Positions 25,449 to 33,798 of a stretch of 64,000 nt of DNA are shown here, piece after piece. The stretch's first letter is position 1. Each line of letters starts with the position of its first letter. Source of the stretch: Nocardioides conyzicola (GTDB lineage: Bacteria; Actinomycetota; Actinomycetes; Propionibacteriales; Nocardioidaceae); assembly GCF_039543825.1 (NCBI RefSeq), contig NZ_BAABKM010000004.1, positions 331,750 through 395,749 of the forward strand, written 5' to 3'. The notes beneath the pieces are model-generated. The model saw only the letters and a program-made list of their open reading frames with translations. It was not told where the DNA came from and searched no databases. A program made the position numbers and the translations under genes.

Positions 25449-26015
25449 ATGCACCCAGCACTCACGCCCGGCGGCGTGTTCCCCGACTACGAGCTGTCCG
25501 ACCACACGGGTGCCCCCCGACGGTTGAGCGAGATCCAGGGCGGCGATCCGATGATCCTGACGCTGGCTCGAGGCGCGTACTGCCCCAAGGAGCACCAGCA
25601 GCACTTGGACCTGGCAGCCTTCTACTCGAAGATCGCGGTCGCGTACACGAGGGTCGCCACCATCACCCCTGACAAGCCTCGCGGCACCCAGGAGTTCCAC
25701 GACGCGGTCGGCGCCCAGTGGCCGTTCCTCTCGGACCCGCACCGGACCGTGCAGAAGGACCTCGGGATCCAGGAGTACACCGACATGGCGGACGACCCGA
25801 TGATCCCCCACACCCTCGTGCTGAAGCCCGGCCTCATCGTCCACTCCGTCTACAACGGCTATTGGTTCTGGGGTCGCCCGTCGACGACCGACCTCTGGCA
25901 CGACCTGCGCGATGTCACCCGGGAGATCCGCCCGGACTGGGACCTGACCACACCCGGCCTGCGTGAGCAGTGGGAGGCCGGCGACCGCCGGTCCTTCTAC
26001 GGCTGGGGCAGCTGA
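25449..26015 (+). CDS. Peroxiredoxin-like redoxin (AhpC/TSA family)
   Basis: A 188-aa thioredoxin-fold protein with one conserved Cys at about residue 45 (RGAYCPKEH), at the place of the peroxidatic Cys, although the usual PxxxTxxC is changed to LARGAYC. Other family features include WPFLSDPH, and IPHTLVLKPG near the middle. Only one Cys is present, so it would act as a 1-Cys type. It probably reduces peroxides or acts in thiol redox, in one unit with the NmrA-like SDR. Confidence 0.75.
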   Translation: MHPALTPGGVFPDYELSDHTGAPRRLSEIQGGDPMILTLARGAYCPKEHQQHLDLAAFYSKIAVAYTRVATITPDKPRGTQEFHDAVGAQWPFLSDPHRTVQKDLGIQEYTDMADDPMIPHTLVLKPGLIVHSVYNGYWFWGRPSTTDLWHDLRDVTREIRPDWDLTTPGLREQWEAGDRRSFYGWGS

Positions 26016-26138
26016 CACGGCGACGATCGAACCCCGTCGGCGTGACCCGGGGGCTCGTCGGGGTCGCGGCGTGTCGATGACGGCGCGTTCCCTTCGGCGA
26101 CCTGCTGGGACCGCGGAACCGGAGAGGAGGAGGACGTC

Positions 26139-26291
26139 ATGTGGGACATCCCGGAGAGCGCTCAGACTCACCTGTCACACGATCTCGCGTGCACAGCCTG
26201 TGGCCACGCACTGCACAGCTACCTGCCGTGCAGCGCCACCTGCGATTGCACACCCGCACCCATGCCGGGAACCATCGCACTCGCGGCATGA
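26139..26291 (+). CDS. 50-aa Cys-rich small protein
   Basis: A short gene with a strong ribosome site (GGAGGAGG, ending 6 nt before the ATG). The product has five Cys: CTACGHALH, then CSATCDC. With several His this fits a metal-binding or redox-active mini-protein. I do not recognise a family. It stands 123 nt after the redoxin and is followed by a strong hairpin at 26325, so it may be the last gene of that transcript. Coding is inferred from the ribosome site and composition. Confidence 0.6.
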   Translation: MWDIPESAQTHLSHDLACTACGHALHSYLPCSATCDCTPAPMPGTIALAA

Positions 26292-26324
26292 GCCCCGCAT
26301 CCGCCAAGCCGGGGAGCAGAAACC

Positions 26325-26353
26325 GGGGCCGGTAGGCACTGCCTACCGGCCCC
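26325..26353. terminator. Perfect 13-bp hairpin, bidirectional terminator
   Basis: GGGGCCGGTAGGC, a 3-nt loop, then the exact complement. It lies between the convergent Cys-rich gene and the ferritin-like gene and can end transcription from both sides. The rest of 26016-26437 holds only the small gene and no other feature that I can see. Confidence 0.8.
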
Positions 26354-26437
26354 GTGAACGACGTCGATGATCGAGAACTTGTTCCCGTCTGCGTCGCGCT
26401 TGCTCTGAGCGGCTGGCGGGAGCTGCGGGAGAAGCTC

Positions 26438-27508
26438 CTACGACCGGTCTTGAGGAGCGACGTACTCGAACGTAGGCCCGGCGGTGAGTCCATCGCCCAC
26501 CGGCATCTGCAGCAGGGCCTGCGCTTGAGCCCTCAGTCCGAACATCGCACCCGTCGCTGGGCCGAGCGTCGAGGGTTCCCCGTTGAAGGTCTGCTCCAGC
26601 ATCCACAGCAGGGTGCAGTAGGCGTCGTTGAACCGCTGTTGGGCCTGCCGCACCTCTTCGGGTGACCCCGGGTCCCCGATCCGCTGGTTGGGACGCATCG
26701 GGTGCACGGCCTGCCAGTCCACGTCCACCGGCTTGCCGGTCGGTCCGGACTCGCGGGTGTCACCGGCCTGGTACTGACGGCCGAGCTTGAGCTCCTCGAA
26801 GCGGTAGTAGTGCGCGACCTCGTTGCGGTCGGCGTGAAACATCTGGTGGTCCCCATCCCAGACCTCGGTGTGGGAAGTCCCCTCGCCCTGCTCGACGATC
26901 TCGCGGAGAGCCTCGATCGCTGTGTCGAGGTCGGTGACGGCAACGACCTTGCCCGATCCTCCGTAGGGATAGGTCGATCCGACCTGTCGCGAGGGGTCGC
27001 CGGTGAACAGCTTCTCCTCACCCAGGGCGTCGCACAGGTAGCGCAGACCCGCTTCGATCGCGCTGTAGAACTGCCCGATCGTCTCGTACCTATCCGCCTC
27101 TCGTGCGGCTCGCGGTGGTGATGGATGCTCGATTCGCAGGAACCCCTCGAGGGCCTCTGGTCCGAACGGCTGCAGCTCCACCGTGAGCGCGGGGGCGCCG
27201 TGCGGGAGCGTCCGCGGGTATCCGGGCAGGAGGTGCGGCGCGTCGAGGACAGGGCTACCGCCGATCGCGTTGAGAAGGTTCGCGGCCAACGTGAGGTGCA
27301 GCATCTCCTCCACGAACACGCTCTGCACCACCTCGACCGCTTGCGGGTTGCGTGCGGGGTCGAGCGAGTACAGGGCGCACAGGTACGGCGGCAGGGTGGC
27401 GTGCTCGAGCTCGATCGCCCACTGCAGGTGAGTACGTAGGTCATCGCGGGAAACGATCAGACGTTCGTCCGCGAACTCCCTGGTGTCGTTAGAGGTGGTC
27501 TCGTCCAT
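26438..27508 (-). CDS. Ferritin-like protein, VioB/iminophenylpyruvate dimer synthase type
   Basis: A 356-aa protein with a ferritin-like four-helix region. AIELEHATLPPYLCALYSL gives the first Glu ligand near residue 33-35, and EEMLHLTLAANLLNAIGG gives Glu and His near 67-71. These are typical of the ferritin-like family that includes the N-terminal part of VioB. The family binds two metal ions; the reaction here is unknown. It is not near any indole biosynthesis gene. Promoter P10 lies 38 nt upstream of the start. Confidence 0.85.
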   Translation of the reverse strand: MDETTSNDTREFADERLIVSRDDLRTHLQWAIELEHATLPPYLCALYSLDPARNPQAVEVVQSVFVEEMLHLTLAANLLNAIGGSPVLDAPHLLPGYPRTLPHGAPALTVELQPFGPEALEGFLRIEHPSPPRAAREADRYETIGQFYSAIEAGLRYLCDALGEEKLFTGDPSRQVGSTYPYGGSGKVVAVTDLDTAIEALREIVEQGEGTSHTEVWDGDHQMFHADRNEVAHYYRFEELKLGRQYQAGDTRESGPTGKPVDVDWQAVHPMRPNQRIGDPGSPEEVRQAQQRFNDAYCTLLWMLEQTFNGEPSTLGPATGAMFGLRAQAQALLQMPVGDGLTAGPTFEYVAPQDRS

Positions 27509-27526
27509 GGCGGCCCCGATCCGTAG

Positions 27527-27784
27527 TCAACATCTGTCACGCTGCTGACCCGAACAACTGCGGAAGTGTGACAACCGGCGACGTCGGCATCTTCGCCCAA
27601 GCCAGGTTCGTGATCCACGATCCCTGCCCTCCGGTCGTTTCCAGCCTCCCGAGCAAAACGGCACGCACCCTACGGAGCTCGGCCCCGAGAGCCGCCAGTC
27701 GTAGATCGTGCGCACCGGCTTGTCGAGGTACTCGGCCAGCTCGTCGATGCTGACCATCGGCTCATGGTCGGCAGCCCTGAGCAT
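27527..27784 (-). pseudogene. Remnant of an excisionase/MerR-like HTH gene
   Basis: The first 35 codons read EPMVSIDELAEYLDKPVRTI followed by YDWRLSG, the typical start of small excisionase-like helix-turn-helix proteins. After DWRLSG the expected RVGR.LRF segment is replaced by an unrelated Cys/Trp/Arg-rich tail, so the frame is broken or the gene is a fragment. It overlaps promoter P10 of the next gene. Such proteins often belong to integrated elements. Confidence 0.45.
27547..27573 (-). promoter_or_regulatory. ECF-type promoter P10 (TGTCACA-16-GGTC)
   Basis: Minus-strand TGTCACA, 16 nt, GGTC, ending 38 nt before the ferritin-like gene. The base before GGTC is G here, C in the other nine copies. 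Confidence 0.72.
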
Positions 27785-27866
27785 CGACGGTGACGACGTC
27801 GCCACGTGTCCCGGTGGCATTGACTCGCTGCCGTTTCCCGGGTGATCTTGGGCCTGGCGGCGCGGC

Positions 27867-28520
27867 CTACTGATCGGTCCGGCTGTCTTCCCCTGCTTCG
27901 CGCTGCACGTTCTCGATGAGCCACGTCGCTATCACGGCCGTGACCGAACTGACAACGGCGATGCCGACGATCATGAGCGCAACCGCGACGAATCGACCTT
28001 GAGTGGTGACCGGGTAGGTGTCGCCGTAGCCCACCGTGAACACGGTCGACACTGCCCACCACAGAGCGTCACCAGCGGTCGTGATGTTCGCGCCCGGCGC
28101 GTCGCGTTCTGCGTCGAGCGCCGCGAGCGCGCCGAGGCCCACGGACATCAGCGCGACCCCAGCGACGTAGATGGACACCCGGCCAGCGAGCCCACCAACC
28201 GCTGACCGGTTCAGAATCCTGGCGAACGCGAGTAGCCGCAGCAGCCGCAACGGGCGCAGCATCGGCGCGGAGATCAGGACGACGTCGTACCAGTGGTGCA
28301 GCGCGTAGTGGCCGCGCCGGTCGGCGAGGTAGAGCCGGATGACGAAGTCGATGGCGAACGCGACCCAGATCGCCCGCGATCCGATGATGAGGCTGGTCTT
28401 GAGGTCGGGCTCCAGCCGAGGGTCGAGCACGGGCCACGCGTAGGCGACGAGGAACGCGGTCGCCAGCAGCAGCAGCAGCGGCACCTCGCTCTGCTTCTCC
28501 CAGCGTTCCACGCGGCTCAT
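27867..28520 (-). CDS. Voltage-gated-type potassium channel subunit
   Basis: A membrane protein of 217 aa with four N-terminal helices (S1-S4-like; the fourth carries RPLRLLRLLAFARIL with regularly spaced Arg) and a pore loop with the selectivity filter TVGYGD at 162-167. It probably conducts K+ as a tetramer in the cytoplasmic membrane. ATG 28520 is chosen; a GTG at 28541 would add seven residues and neither has a clear ribosome site. No cytoplasmic RCK domain is present. Neighbours do not suggest a special role. Confidence 0.87.
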   Translation of the reverse strand: MSRVERWEKQSEVPLLLLLATAFLVAYAWPVLDPRLEPDLKTSLIIGSRAIWVAFAIDFVIRLYLADRRGHYALHHWYDVVLISAPMLRPLRLLRLLAFARILNRSAVGGLAGRVSIYVAGVALMSVGLGALAALDAERDAPGANITTAGDALWWAVSTVFTVGYGDTYPVTTQGRFVAVALMIVGIAVVSSVTAVIATWLIENVQREAGEDSRTDQ

Positions 28521-28606
28521 CGTCTGGGGCACGTCCAGCACGCTACGGGACTAGCCGCCACCTGCACTTCCGCTCGCTGTCGGCGCTCCGCTCTAACGTC
28601 ATCGTC

Positions 28607-28847
28607 ATGGCCTCCCGCAGCAACGTCACCCGGGGCATCCAGATCGCTCAGCTCGACGGACGCGCCCGCTACCACCTCAACAACAAGTCGACCCACGCCG
28701 ACACCATGGCCGCGCTGCGCGACGTCAGCGCGGCGCCCGACGTCATCAAGCAAGCGGCGGACTCGGCACGGGCGGCCTACCTCGCTGACCCAGCGTTCAA
28801 GTTTTCAAGATGGCGATGTAGCGCGACTGCTCGACGAGTTGCTGTAA
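28607..28847 (+). pseudogene. Small gene with a one-base frameshift in TTTT
   Basis: The frame starts MASRSNVTRGIQIAQLDG and runs to DPAFKF. Then it leaves the natural C-terminus, which continues in the neighbouring frame as FQDGDVARLLDELL and a TAA at 28845. Removing one T from the run at 28802-28805 gives an uninterrupted 79-aa protein. As written the frame runs on to 28912 with a Ser/Arg-rich tail. Family unknown. Either a real inactivating insertion, a sequencing error in a homopolymer, or a programmed slip. Confidence 0.6.
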
Positions 28848-28908
28848 GCGCTGACGCGCGCACAGGCGAGTGGGCCAGCCGCCCGCACGGGATATTCGTC
28901 AGAACTGT

Positions 28909-29520
28909 CTAGATGTAGGCGTCCAGCCCAGAATCTATGACCTCGGCAGTGACCTTGACGGTGCGCAAACAGCGCTCGACGTAGGGACGGCTGATCGCGC
29001 TCGCCTTAGTCGTGCCGGGTGGCACATCTCCAGCGTGAGCGATCTGATTGCGACGCTCTACAAAGCCATCGAGTTGCTTCTTCGCGTCGTCCGCCGAGGC
29101 CGACTTGAGTCGGCTTGCGACTTGCGTCCAGTCAGGCGTAAATCCCAAGAAGCGGCGGAGATGCGATTCGATGGCACTGCTGCGCTGGAATGTTGTGCGG
29201 GCGTATTGGAGGGAGGCCAGACGTGCAAGTTCACCGGGCGGGTCGGCCGCCCCGACTGCATGCAGCAGACCCTTGGAGTCGACGAGGGTGTGCGCCTCGT
29301 TACCTAGGCGCCCCTGCTTGACCAACGGCGGAATGGCTTCGATGAAGACGTCCATAACGAAGGCGTCAAGGGCGGCCACCCCCAACACGACCGCCCCCCG
29401 AAGAACGTCAGCCGCCTGCTGCTGGGGCCGACCCCGGCCCCCGCCATGGAGGGTGCCGTGCGCGTCGATCAACCTCTGAACTCGCGACAACGCGCGTTCT
29501 AGCCCCGTGAGTGCTTGCAC
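28909..29520 (-). CDS. HEPN-domain protein (RiboL-PSP-HEPN-like)
   Basis: A 203-aa helical protein with RNQIAH at 157-162, the R-x4-H motif of HEPN RNases, following a helix with LDGFVERR. The N-terminal half (VVLGVAALDAFVMDVF) also matches RiboL-PSP-HEPN proteins. Many HEPN proteins cleave RNA in toxin-antitoxin or anti-phage systems. No antitoxin-like gene (MNT) sits beside it, so that role is inference. It starts with GTG at 29520. It lies in a region with broken genes near tRNA-Pro. Confidence 0.7.
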   Translation of the reverse strand: MQALTGLERALSRVQRLIDAHGTLHGGGRGRPQQQAADVLRGAVVLGVAALDAFVMDVFIEAIPPLVKQGRLGNEAHTLVDSKGLLHAVGAADPPGELARLASLQYARTTFQRSSAIESHLRRFLGFTPDWTQVASRLKSASADDAKKQLDGFVERRNQIAHAGDVPPGTTKASAISRPYVERCLRTVKVTAEVIDSGLDAYI

Positions 29521-29736
29521 GGTCGGCAGCGTAGACGTCTATGGCCTGTCGTGGACCCCCTGCTGCACCGCCACCCGACTGTGCGAACGGCATTGCGCCC
29601 TCACCCGAAGATCAAGGTGGTGTCAATCGGTCGGGGGGTTCGATTTCTCGCCTACGGTTGATGCGAGTCGCCTTGACGGTGATCCAACGCGCGACTGCTG
29701 TCAAGAGTGCTGTCACCGGGCTCAGAAGGCGGGTGT

Positions 29737-29767
29737 GGGGCCGCCTGAATTCCTTCGGAACGGCCCC
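29737..29767 (-). terminator. Possible tRNA terminator hairpin
   Basis: GGGGCCG and CGGCCCC, 7 bp with a 17-nt loop, 20 nt after the 3' end of tRNA-Pro on its strand. A long loop makes it uncertain. Confidence 0.35.
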
Positions 29768-29786
29768 TCACCTGCATGTCCTTCGG

Positions 29787-29860
<74 letters not shown>

Positions 29861-29938
29861 AACGGTCGCCGCCTCGTGAGCGGCGAACCGGCGTGAACAC
29901 TACCGCAGCCCGGGCGTTCGGCCGACATCGGGTGGCTC

Positions 29939-30043
29939 GCGCGGTAGGCGCCCAGCTGATCACCAGTGCCCAGATCGAGAACGGCACGATCCAAGCAGTC
30001 GACCTGAGCCCGGCGGTCACGAACAAGCTCAACGAGGCCGGCC
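29939..30043 (+). pseudogene. Remnant of an extracellular repeat protein
   Basis: A stretch of about 35 codons reads VGAQLITSAQIENGTIQAVD then LSPAVTNKLNEAG. Such IxNGTIxxxDLSPxV units are common in actinobacterial and phage tail-associated repeat proteins. No start or continuation is present, so this is a leftover piece. Confidence 0.4.
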
Positions 30044-30047
30044 GGAC

Positions 30048-30097
30048 GGGTCGTGTGCCTGAGCACGGTCCAGGGACCGGCCTCAGGCACACGACCC
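30048..30097 (-). terminator. Long hairpin terminator after the DinB gene
   Basis: A 16-bp stem (GGGTCGTGTGCCTGAG and its complement) with an 18-nt loop that itself contains GGTCC/GGACC. It lies 5 nt downstream of the DinB stop. Confidence 0.75.
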
Positions 30098-30101
30098 AGG
30101 C

Positions 30102-30632
30102 TCAGCCCATCGACTTCTGGCCGTCGATGGTCTCGCGGATGATGTCCGCGTGACCGGCGTGCTGGGCCGTCTCCGCGACGATGTGGAGGAACACCCGCCG
30201 CGCCGACCAGGCGCCGCCGGGCTCGAACCACGGCGCCACCGGGAGCGGCTGGCGCAGGTCCAGGTCGAGGTCCGGGTTGCCGAGGAGGGCATCGGTCGCC
30301 TCGGCGACCTCGTCGTACGCCGTGAGCAGGCCCGCCAACGTCTCCCCCTCGGTCATCCGGAAGCCGTTCTGGTGCTCGAGGACGAAGGCCGGCGGGTTCG
30401 ACCAGTCGATGGTCGCCCAGTCGACGTCGGGCTGCGAGGCGGCGCCCTCGACGACGAAGTCGGCCCAGTTCTTCTCGACGGCGGTCACGTGCTTAACCAG
30501 GCCGCCGAGGCAGAGCGCGCTCGCGGTGGGCGTGGTGGCGGCCTGCTCGTCGGAGAGGCCCTGGACCGTGTAGCGGAACAGGTCACGGTGCTTGTGGAGG
30601 AGGTCGAGGATGTCGTCGCGTTCGGTGGTCAT
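30102..30632 (-). CDS. DinB-family protein (DUF664)
   Basis: A 176-aa four-helix protein of the DinB/mycothiol-transferase-like superfamily. Metal-ligand His positions are visible in GLVKHVTAVEKNW and in HIVAETAQHAGHADIIRE. Family members bind a divalent metal and some transfer thiols (mycothiol or bacillithiol) to xenobiotics; the substrate here is not known. It has its own hairpin terminator and is separated by 38 nt from the secreted protein gene upstream. Confidence 0.87.
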   Translation of the reverse strand: MTTERDDILDLLHKHRDLFRYTVQGLSDEQAATTPTASALCLGGLVKHVTAVEKNWADFVVEGAASQPDVDWATIDWSNPPAFVLEHQNGFRMTEGETLAGLLTAYDEVAEATDALLGNPDLDLDLRQPLPVAPWFEPGGAWSARRVFLHIVAETAQHAGHADIIRETIDGQKSMG

Positions 30633-30670
30633 GCCACGACTCTAGAAACCACTCAGGTCAGGTTCTGTCC

Positions 30671-31648
30671 TCAATCCGAACGAACTTGGGCCGAGCTCGC
30701 CGACACCTTCAGCGACGACGTGTCGACGGCGACGAACGCCGACGCAGGGATGCCCTTGAGCTCCTCGATCAGCCGCGCCGGCCAGTGCGCGTTCTGCTCC
30801 CCCTGGAAGAACCAGGGCGACCCGTTGTCGGCCAGCACGAGCCCGTAGGTCTTCATCGCCTTGACCACCGTGACGGCGTTGCGTGAGAGCCCGCGGGTCG
30901 AGTAGCCCGCCTTCAGCCGGAAGCGCGCCCCCATCGGCGGGTAGGCCAGGCTGGACCGGGAGCCGGCGTCGTGCCGCGCGGGCCACAGGTGGTGCTTGCT
31001 GGTGACGTCGGTCGTGAACCGGATCGCGTGGTCCACCCGCCCGGCCTTCACCTCGGACCAGCGCAGCAGGCCCGGCAGGATCGGCAGCCCCGCGGCGTCG
31101 GCCGAGGTCCAGCCGTCCCGGCGCAGCCTGTTGGACGTCAGTGACCAGACAGCCCCGGAGCCGGCCGTCCACCGTCCCCGGCGCACCTGCGTGTACCAGG
31201 TCTCGTAGAGCTTGCACCTGCCGCGGTCCACGACGACGGTGTGCATGTCGCCGCCGGACCCACGGCCGCCCTCGACCTTGGTGTCCGCGCCCAGCGGGTA
31301 GCCGACGCGGTCGCTCTCGTCCGCGTAGTCGAAGCGGACCTTCACACGCTTGTGGGACGGCTTCACCACGGTGATCGGGATGCCGTAGTCGGGTCCGTCG
31401 CCGTACGACGGCCCGAAGTCGGGGTGCAGGTCGCGGTCGGTCGACATGTGCGAGAGCCACCGCCGGCTGCGGGCGTGCACGGGCAGGCCACTGACGTCCG
31501 CGTGCCACCAGTTGTCCGCCGGGAACACCGAGCAGCCACCCACCGCACGCTCGGCCGCCGGCCGTTGGGCGTACGCCGTACCGCTCGTCGCCCCGGTGAT
31601 CGACACCGCCAGGGCGAGGGTCAACGTCAGCGTCACGAGTCTGCGCAC
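30671..31648 (-). CDS. Conserved secreted actinobacterial protein
   Basis: A 325-aa protein with a Sec signal peptide (MRRLVTLTLTLALAVSITGA, cleavage near TAYA-Q). The mature part starts with CSVFPADNWWH and contains the blocks FDYADESDRVGYP, DGWTSADAAGLPILPGLLRW and YGLVLADNGSPWFFQGE, which recur in a family of secreted actinobacterial proteins of unknown function. It starts 21 nt after der and may be read through from it. Catalytic residues cannot be named. Confidence 0.75.
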   Translation of the reverse strand: MRRLVTLTLTLALAVSITGATSGTAYAQRPAAERAVGGCSVFPADNWWHADVSGLPVHARSRRWLSHMSTDRDLHPDFGPSYGDGPDYGIPITVVKPSHKRVKVRFDYADESDRVGYPLGADTKVEGGRGSGGDMHTVVVDRGRCKLYETWYTQVRRGRWTAGSGAVWSLTSNRLRRDGWTSADAAGLPILPGLLRWSEVKAGRVDHAIRFTTDVTSKHHLWPARHDAGSRSSLAYPPMGARFRLKAGYSTRGLSRNAVTVVKAMKTYGLVLADNGSPWFFQGEQNAHWPARLIEELKGIPASAFVAVDTSSLKVSASSAQVRSD

Positions 31649-31669
31649 GACGCTGACGCTAACCCGATC

Positions 31670-33046
31670 TCAGCGCTTGCGCTTCTCGCGCGGCCGCTGC
31701 TGCAGCACGATCGGGGTGCCGGCGAAGCCGAACTCCTCGCGCAGGCGACGCTCGATGAACCGCTCGTACCCGGCGTCGAGCTTGCCGCTCGTGAAGAGGA
31801 CGAAGGTCGGCGGTGCCGTCGAGGCCTGGGTGCCGAAGAGGACCTTGGGCTGCTTGCCGCTGCGCACCGGGTGCGGGTGCTCGGCCACGAGGCGGCCCAG
31901 GAAGCCGTTGAGGGTGCCGGTGGAGATCCGGGTCTCCCAGCCGGCGATGGCCTTCTGCAGCGCCGGCACCAGCCGGTCCACGTGCCAGCCGGTCCGGGCC
32001 GTGAAGTTGATCCGCGGCGCCCACTGCACCTGCACGAGCTCGCGCTCGATCTCGCGCTCCAGGTAGTAGCGGCGCTCCTCGTCGACGAGGTCCCACTTGT
32101 TGAACGCGATGACCAGGGCCCGGCCCGCCTCGCGGACCGTCTGGAGGATGCGGACGTCCTGCTCGGAGATCGGCTCCTCGGCGTCGAGCACGAGGACGGC
32201 GACCTCGGCCCGGTCGATCGCGGTCGAGGTGCGCAGCGACGCGTAGTACTCGTGGCCGGACGCCTCCTTGACCCGCTTGCGCAGACCGGCGGTGTCGATG
32301 AAGCGCCAGACCTCGCCCCCGAGCTCGATCAGCTCGTCCACGGGGTCGACGGTGGTGCCGGCGACGTTGTCGACGACCACCCGGTCCTCACCGGCCAGCA
32401 TGTTGAGCAGGGAGGACTTGCCGACGTTGGGCTTGCCGACGATCGCGATGCGGCGCGGCCCGCCGTACTCGCCGATCCGCTCGGGCGGCGGCTCGGGCAG
32501 CGCGGCGAGGATCGCGTCGAGCATGTCGCCCGAGCCGCGACCGTGCAGCGCGGACACTGGGAAGGGCTCGCCGAGCCCGAGGTTCCACAGGCCGTAGGTC
32601 TCGGCCTCGGTGCGCTGGTCGTCGACCTTGTTGGCGGCGAGGACCACCGGCTTGCCGGACGCGCGGAGGATCTTGACGACCGCTTCGTCGTGGTCGGTGA
32701 TCCCGACGGTGGCGTCGACGACGAAGAGCACGGCGTCGGCCAGGCGTACGGCGATCTCCGCCTGCGCCCGGATCGAGCCGGCGAGGCCCTTCGCGTCCGG
32801 GTCCCAGCCGCCGGTGTCGACGACGGTGAAGGCGCGTCCGCTCCAGTTGGCGTCGTACGAGACCCGGTCCCGGGTGACGCCCGGGACGTCCTCGACGACC
32901 GCCTCGCGCCGCCCGATGATCCGGTTGACGAGGGTGGACTTGCCGACGTTGGGGCGACCGACGACGGCGAGGATCGGGACGGGCCCGTTGTCCTCGGCCG
33001 CACCCTCCACGGAATCCTGGGGGGCGGCAGGGTCGTGCTCGGTCAT
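31670..33046 (-). CDS. der: Ribosome biogenesis GTPase Der
   Basis: A 458-aa protein with two successive GTPase domains: P-loops GRPNVGKS (residues 30-37) and GKPNVGKS (about 205-212). The NKxD motifs are AANKVDD and FNKWDLVD, and a C-terminal KH-like domain is followed by a basic end ([10 protein letters not shown]). Der helps assemble the 50S subunit. Its ATG overlaps the plsC stop, so plsC and der are translated together. The family is essential in most bacteria. Confidence 0.97.
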   Translation of the reverse strand: MTEHDPAAPQDSVEGAAEDNGPVPILAVVGRPNVGKSTLVNRIIGRREAVVEDVPGVTRDRVSYDANWSGRAFTVVDTGGWDPDAKGLAGSIRAQAEIAVRLADAVLFVVDATVGITDHDEAVVKILRASGKPVVLAANKVDDQRTEAETYGLWNLGLGEPFPVSALHGRGSGDMLDAILAALPEPPPERIGEYGGPRRIAIVGKPNVGKSSLLNMLAGEDRVVVDNVAGTTVDPVDELIELGGEVWRFIDTAGLRKRVKEASGHEYYASLRTSTAIDRAEVAVLVLDAEEPISEQDVRILQTVREAGRALVIAFNKWDLVDEERRYYLEREIERELVQVQWAPRINFTARTGWHVDRLVPALQKAIAGWETRISTGTLNGFLGRLVAEHPHPVRSGKQPKVLFGTQASTAPPTFVLFTSGKLDAGYERFIERRLREEFGFAGTPIVLQQRPREKRKR

Positions 33047-33798
33047 GATGCTCCTTGCTCGGTGACCCCGGTGTCGGGGTCGGTGTCGACGTCAGTAGGC
33101 GGCAGCGGACCCGGGAGCTCCCGGCCGGTCGACGCGCGCGCCCGGTCCAATTGGACCAGCATGTGCTCCCGTAGCAACAACGACGACTTCTCGACTTGTT
33201 CCCGGGAGCGGGGCCACGGCGTGGCGTCGACCTCGTAGGGCTCGCCGAACACCATGTCGATGACCCCACCGCCCTTCGGCAGCGAGCCGCTGGTGCCGCC
33301 GGGCTCCCGGCTGCCGAACATGGTCACGGGTACGACGGGCGCTCCCGACACGAGGGCCAGGTAGGCCGCCCCCCGGTGGAACCGCTCGAGGTCGCCGGCG
33401 CCGCGGCTGCCCTCGGGGTAGATCCCGACGGTGCGCCCCTGACGCAGGGCGCGCACGCAGATCTTCACCGCACGGGGGTCGGGGTGGAACCGGTCCAGCG
33501 GGACCTGGCCCGAGCGCCAGAGGAACCAGCCCAGCAACCCGCGGAACATCTCCATCTTGGTCAGCACGTGCACCGGCCGCGGCGCGAAGATCGCCAGCAG
33601 CGGCCCGTCGATGACGCCGACGTGGTTGGAGGCGAAGATCACGGGACCGGTGGTCGGCACCGCGGCAGCGCCGTGCACCCGGACGTCGTACCGGCGCTGC
33701 AGCAACCACCGCGCGACCGGACGGAGCGGGTAGAGCAGGTAGCGGGGGGAGCTCCTGACGCGGTCGCTGCGGGGCCGTTCGAGGTGGGGGTCGGTCAC
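33043..33798 (-). CDS. plsC: 1-acyl-sn-glycerol-3-phosphate acyltransferase
   Basis: A 251-aa membrane-associated acyltransferase with the NH-x4-D motif (NHVGVID, His59-Asp64) and the phosphate-binding YPEGSRG. It makes phosphatidic acid from lysophosphatidic acid. It sits between cmk and der, with ATGA-type overlaps to both, a common order in actinobacteria. An acidic, Pro-rich C-terminus follows the fold. Confidence 0.9.
   Translation of the reverse strand: MTDPHLERPRSDRVRSSPRYLLYPLRPVARWLLQRRYDVRVHGAAAVPTTGPVIFASNHVGVIDGPLLAIFAPRPVHVLTKMEMFRGLLGWFLWRSGQVPLDRFHPDPRAVKICVRALRQGRTVGIYPEGSRGAGDLERFHRGAAYLALVSGAPVVPVTMFGSREPGGTSGSLPKGGGVIDMVFGEPYEVDATPWPRSREQVEKSSLLLREHMLVQLDRARASTGRELPGPLPPTDVDTDPDTGVTEQGAS

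Noticed and set aside
26438..27508. Violacein-type biosynthesis because of the VioB-like ferritin domain
   Set aside because: No other vio gene or indole biosynthesis enzyme is present; the ferritin-like family is much wider than VioB.
30052..30097. Riboswitch-like hairpin
   Set aside because: It lies downstream of the DinB stop and is a simple long stem, better explained as a terminator.
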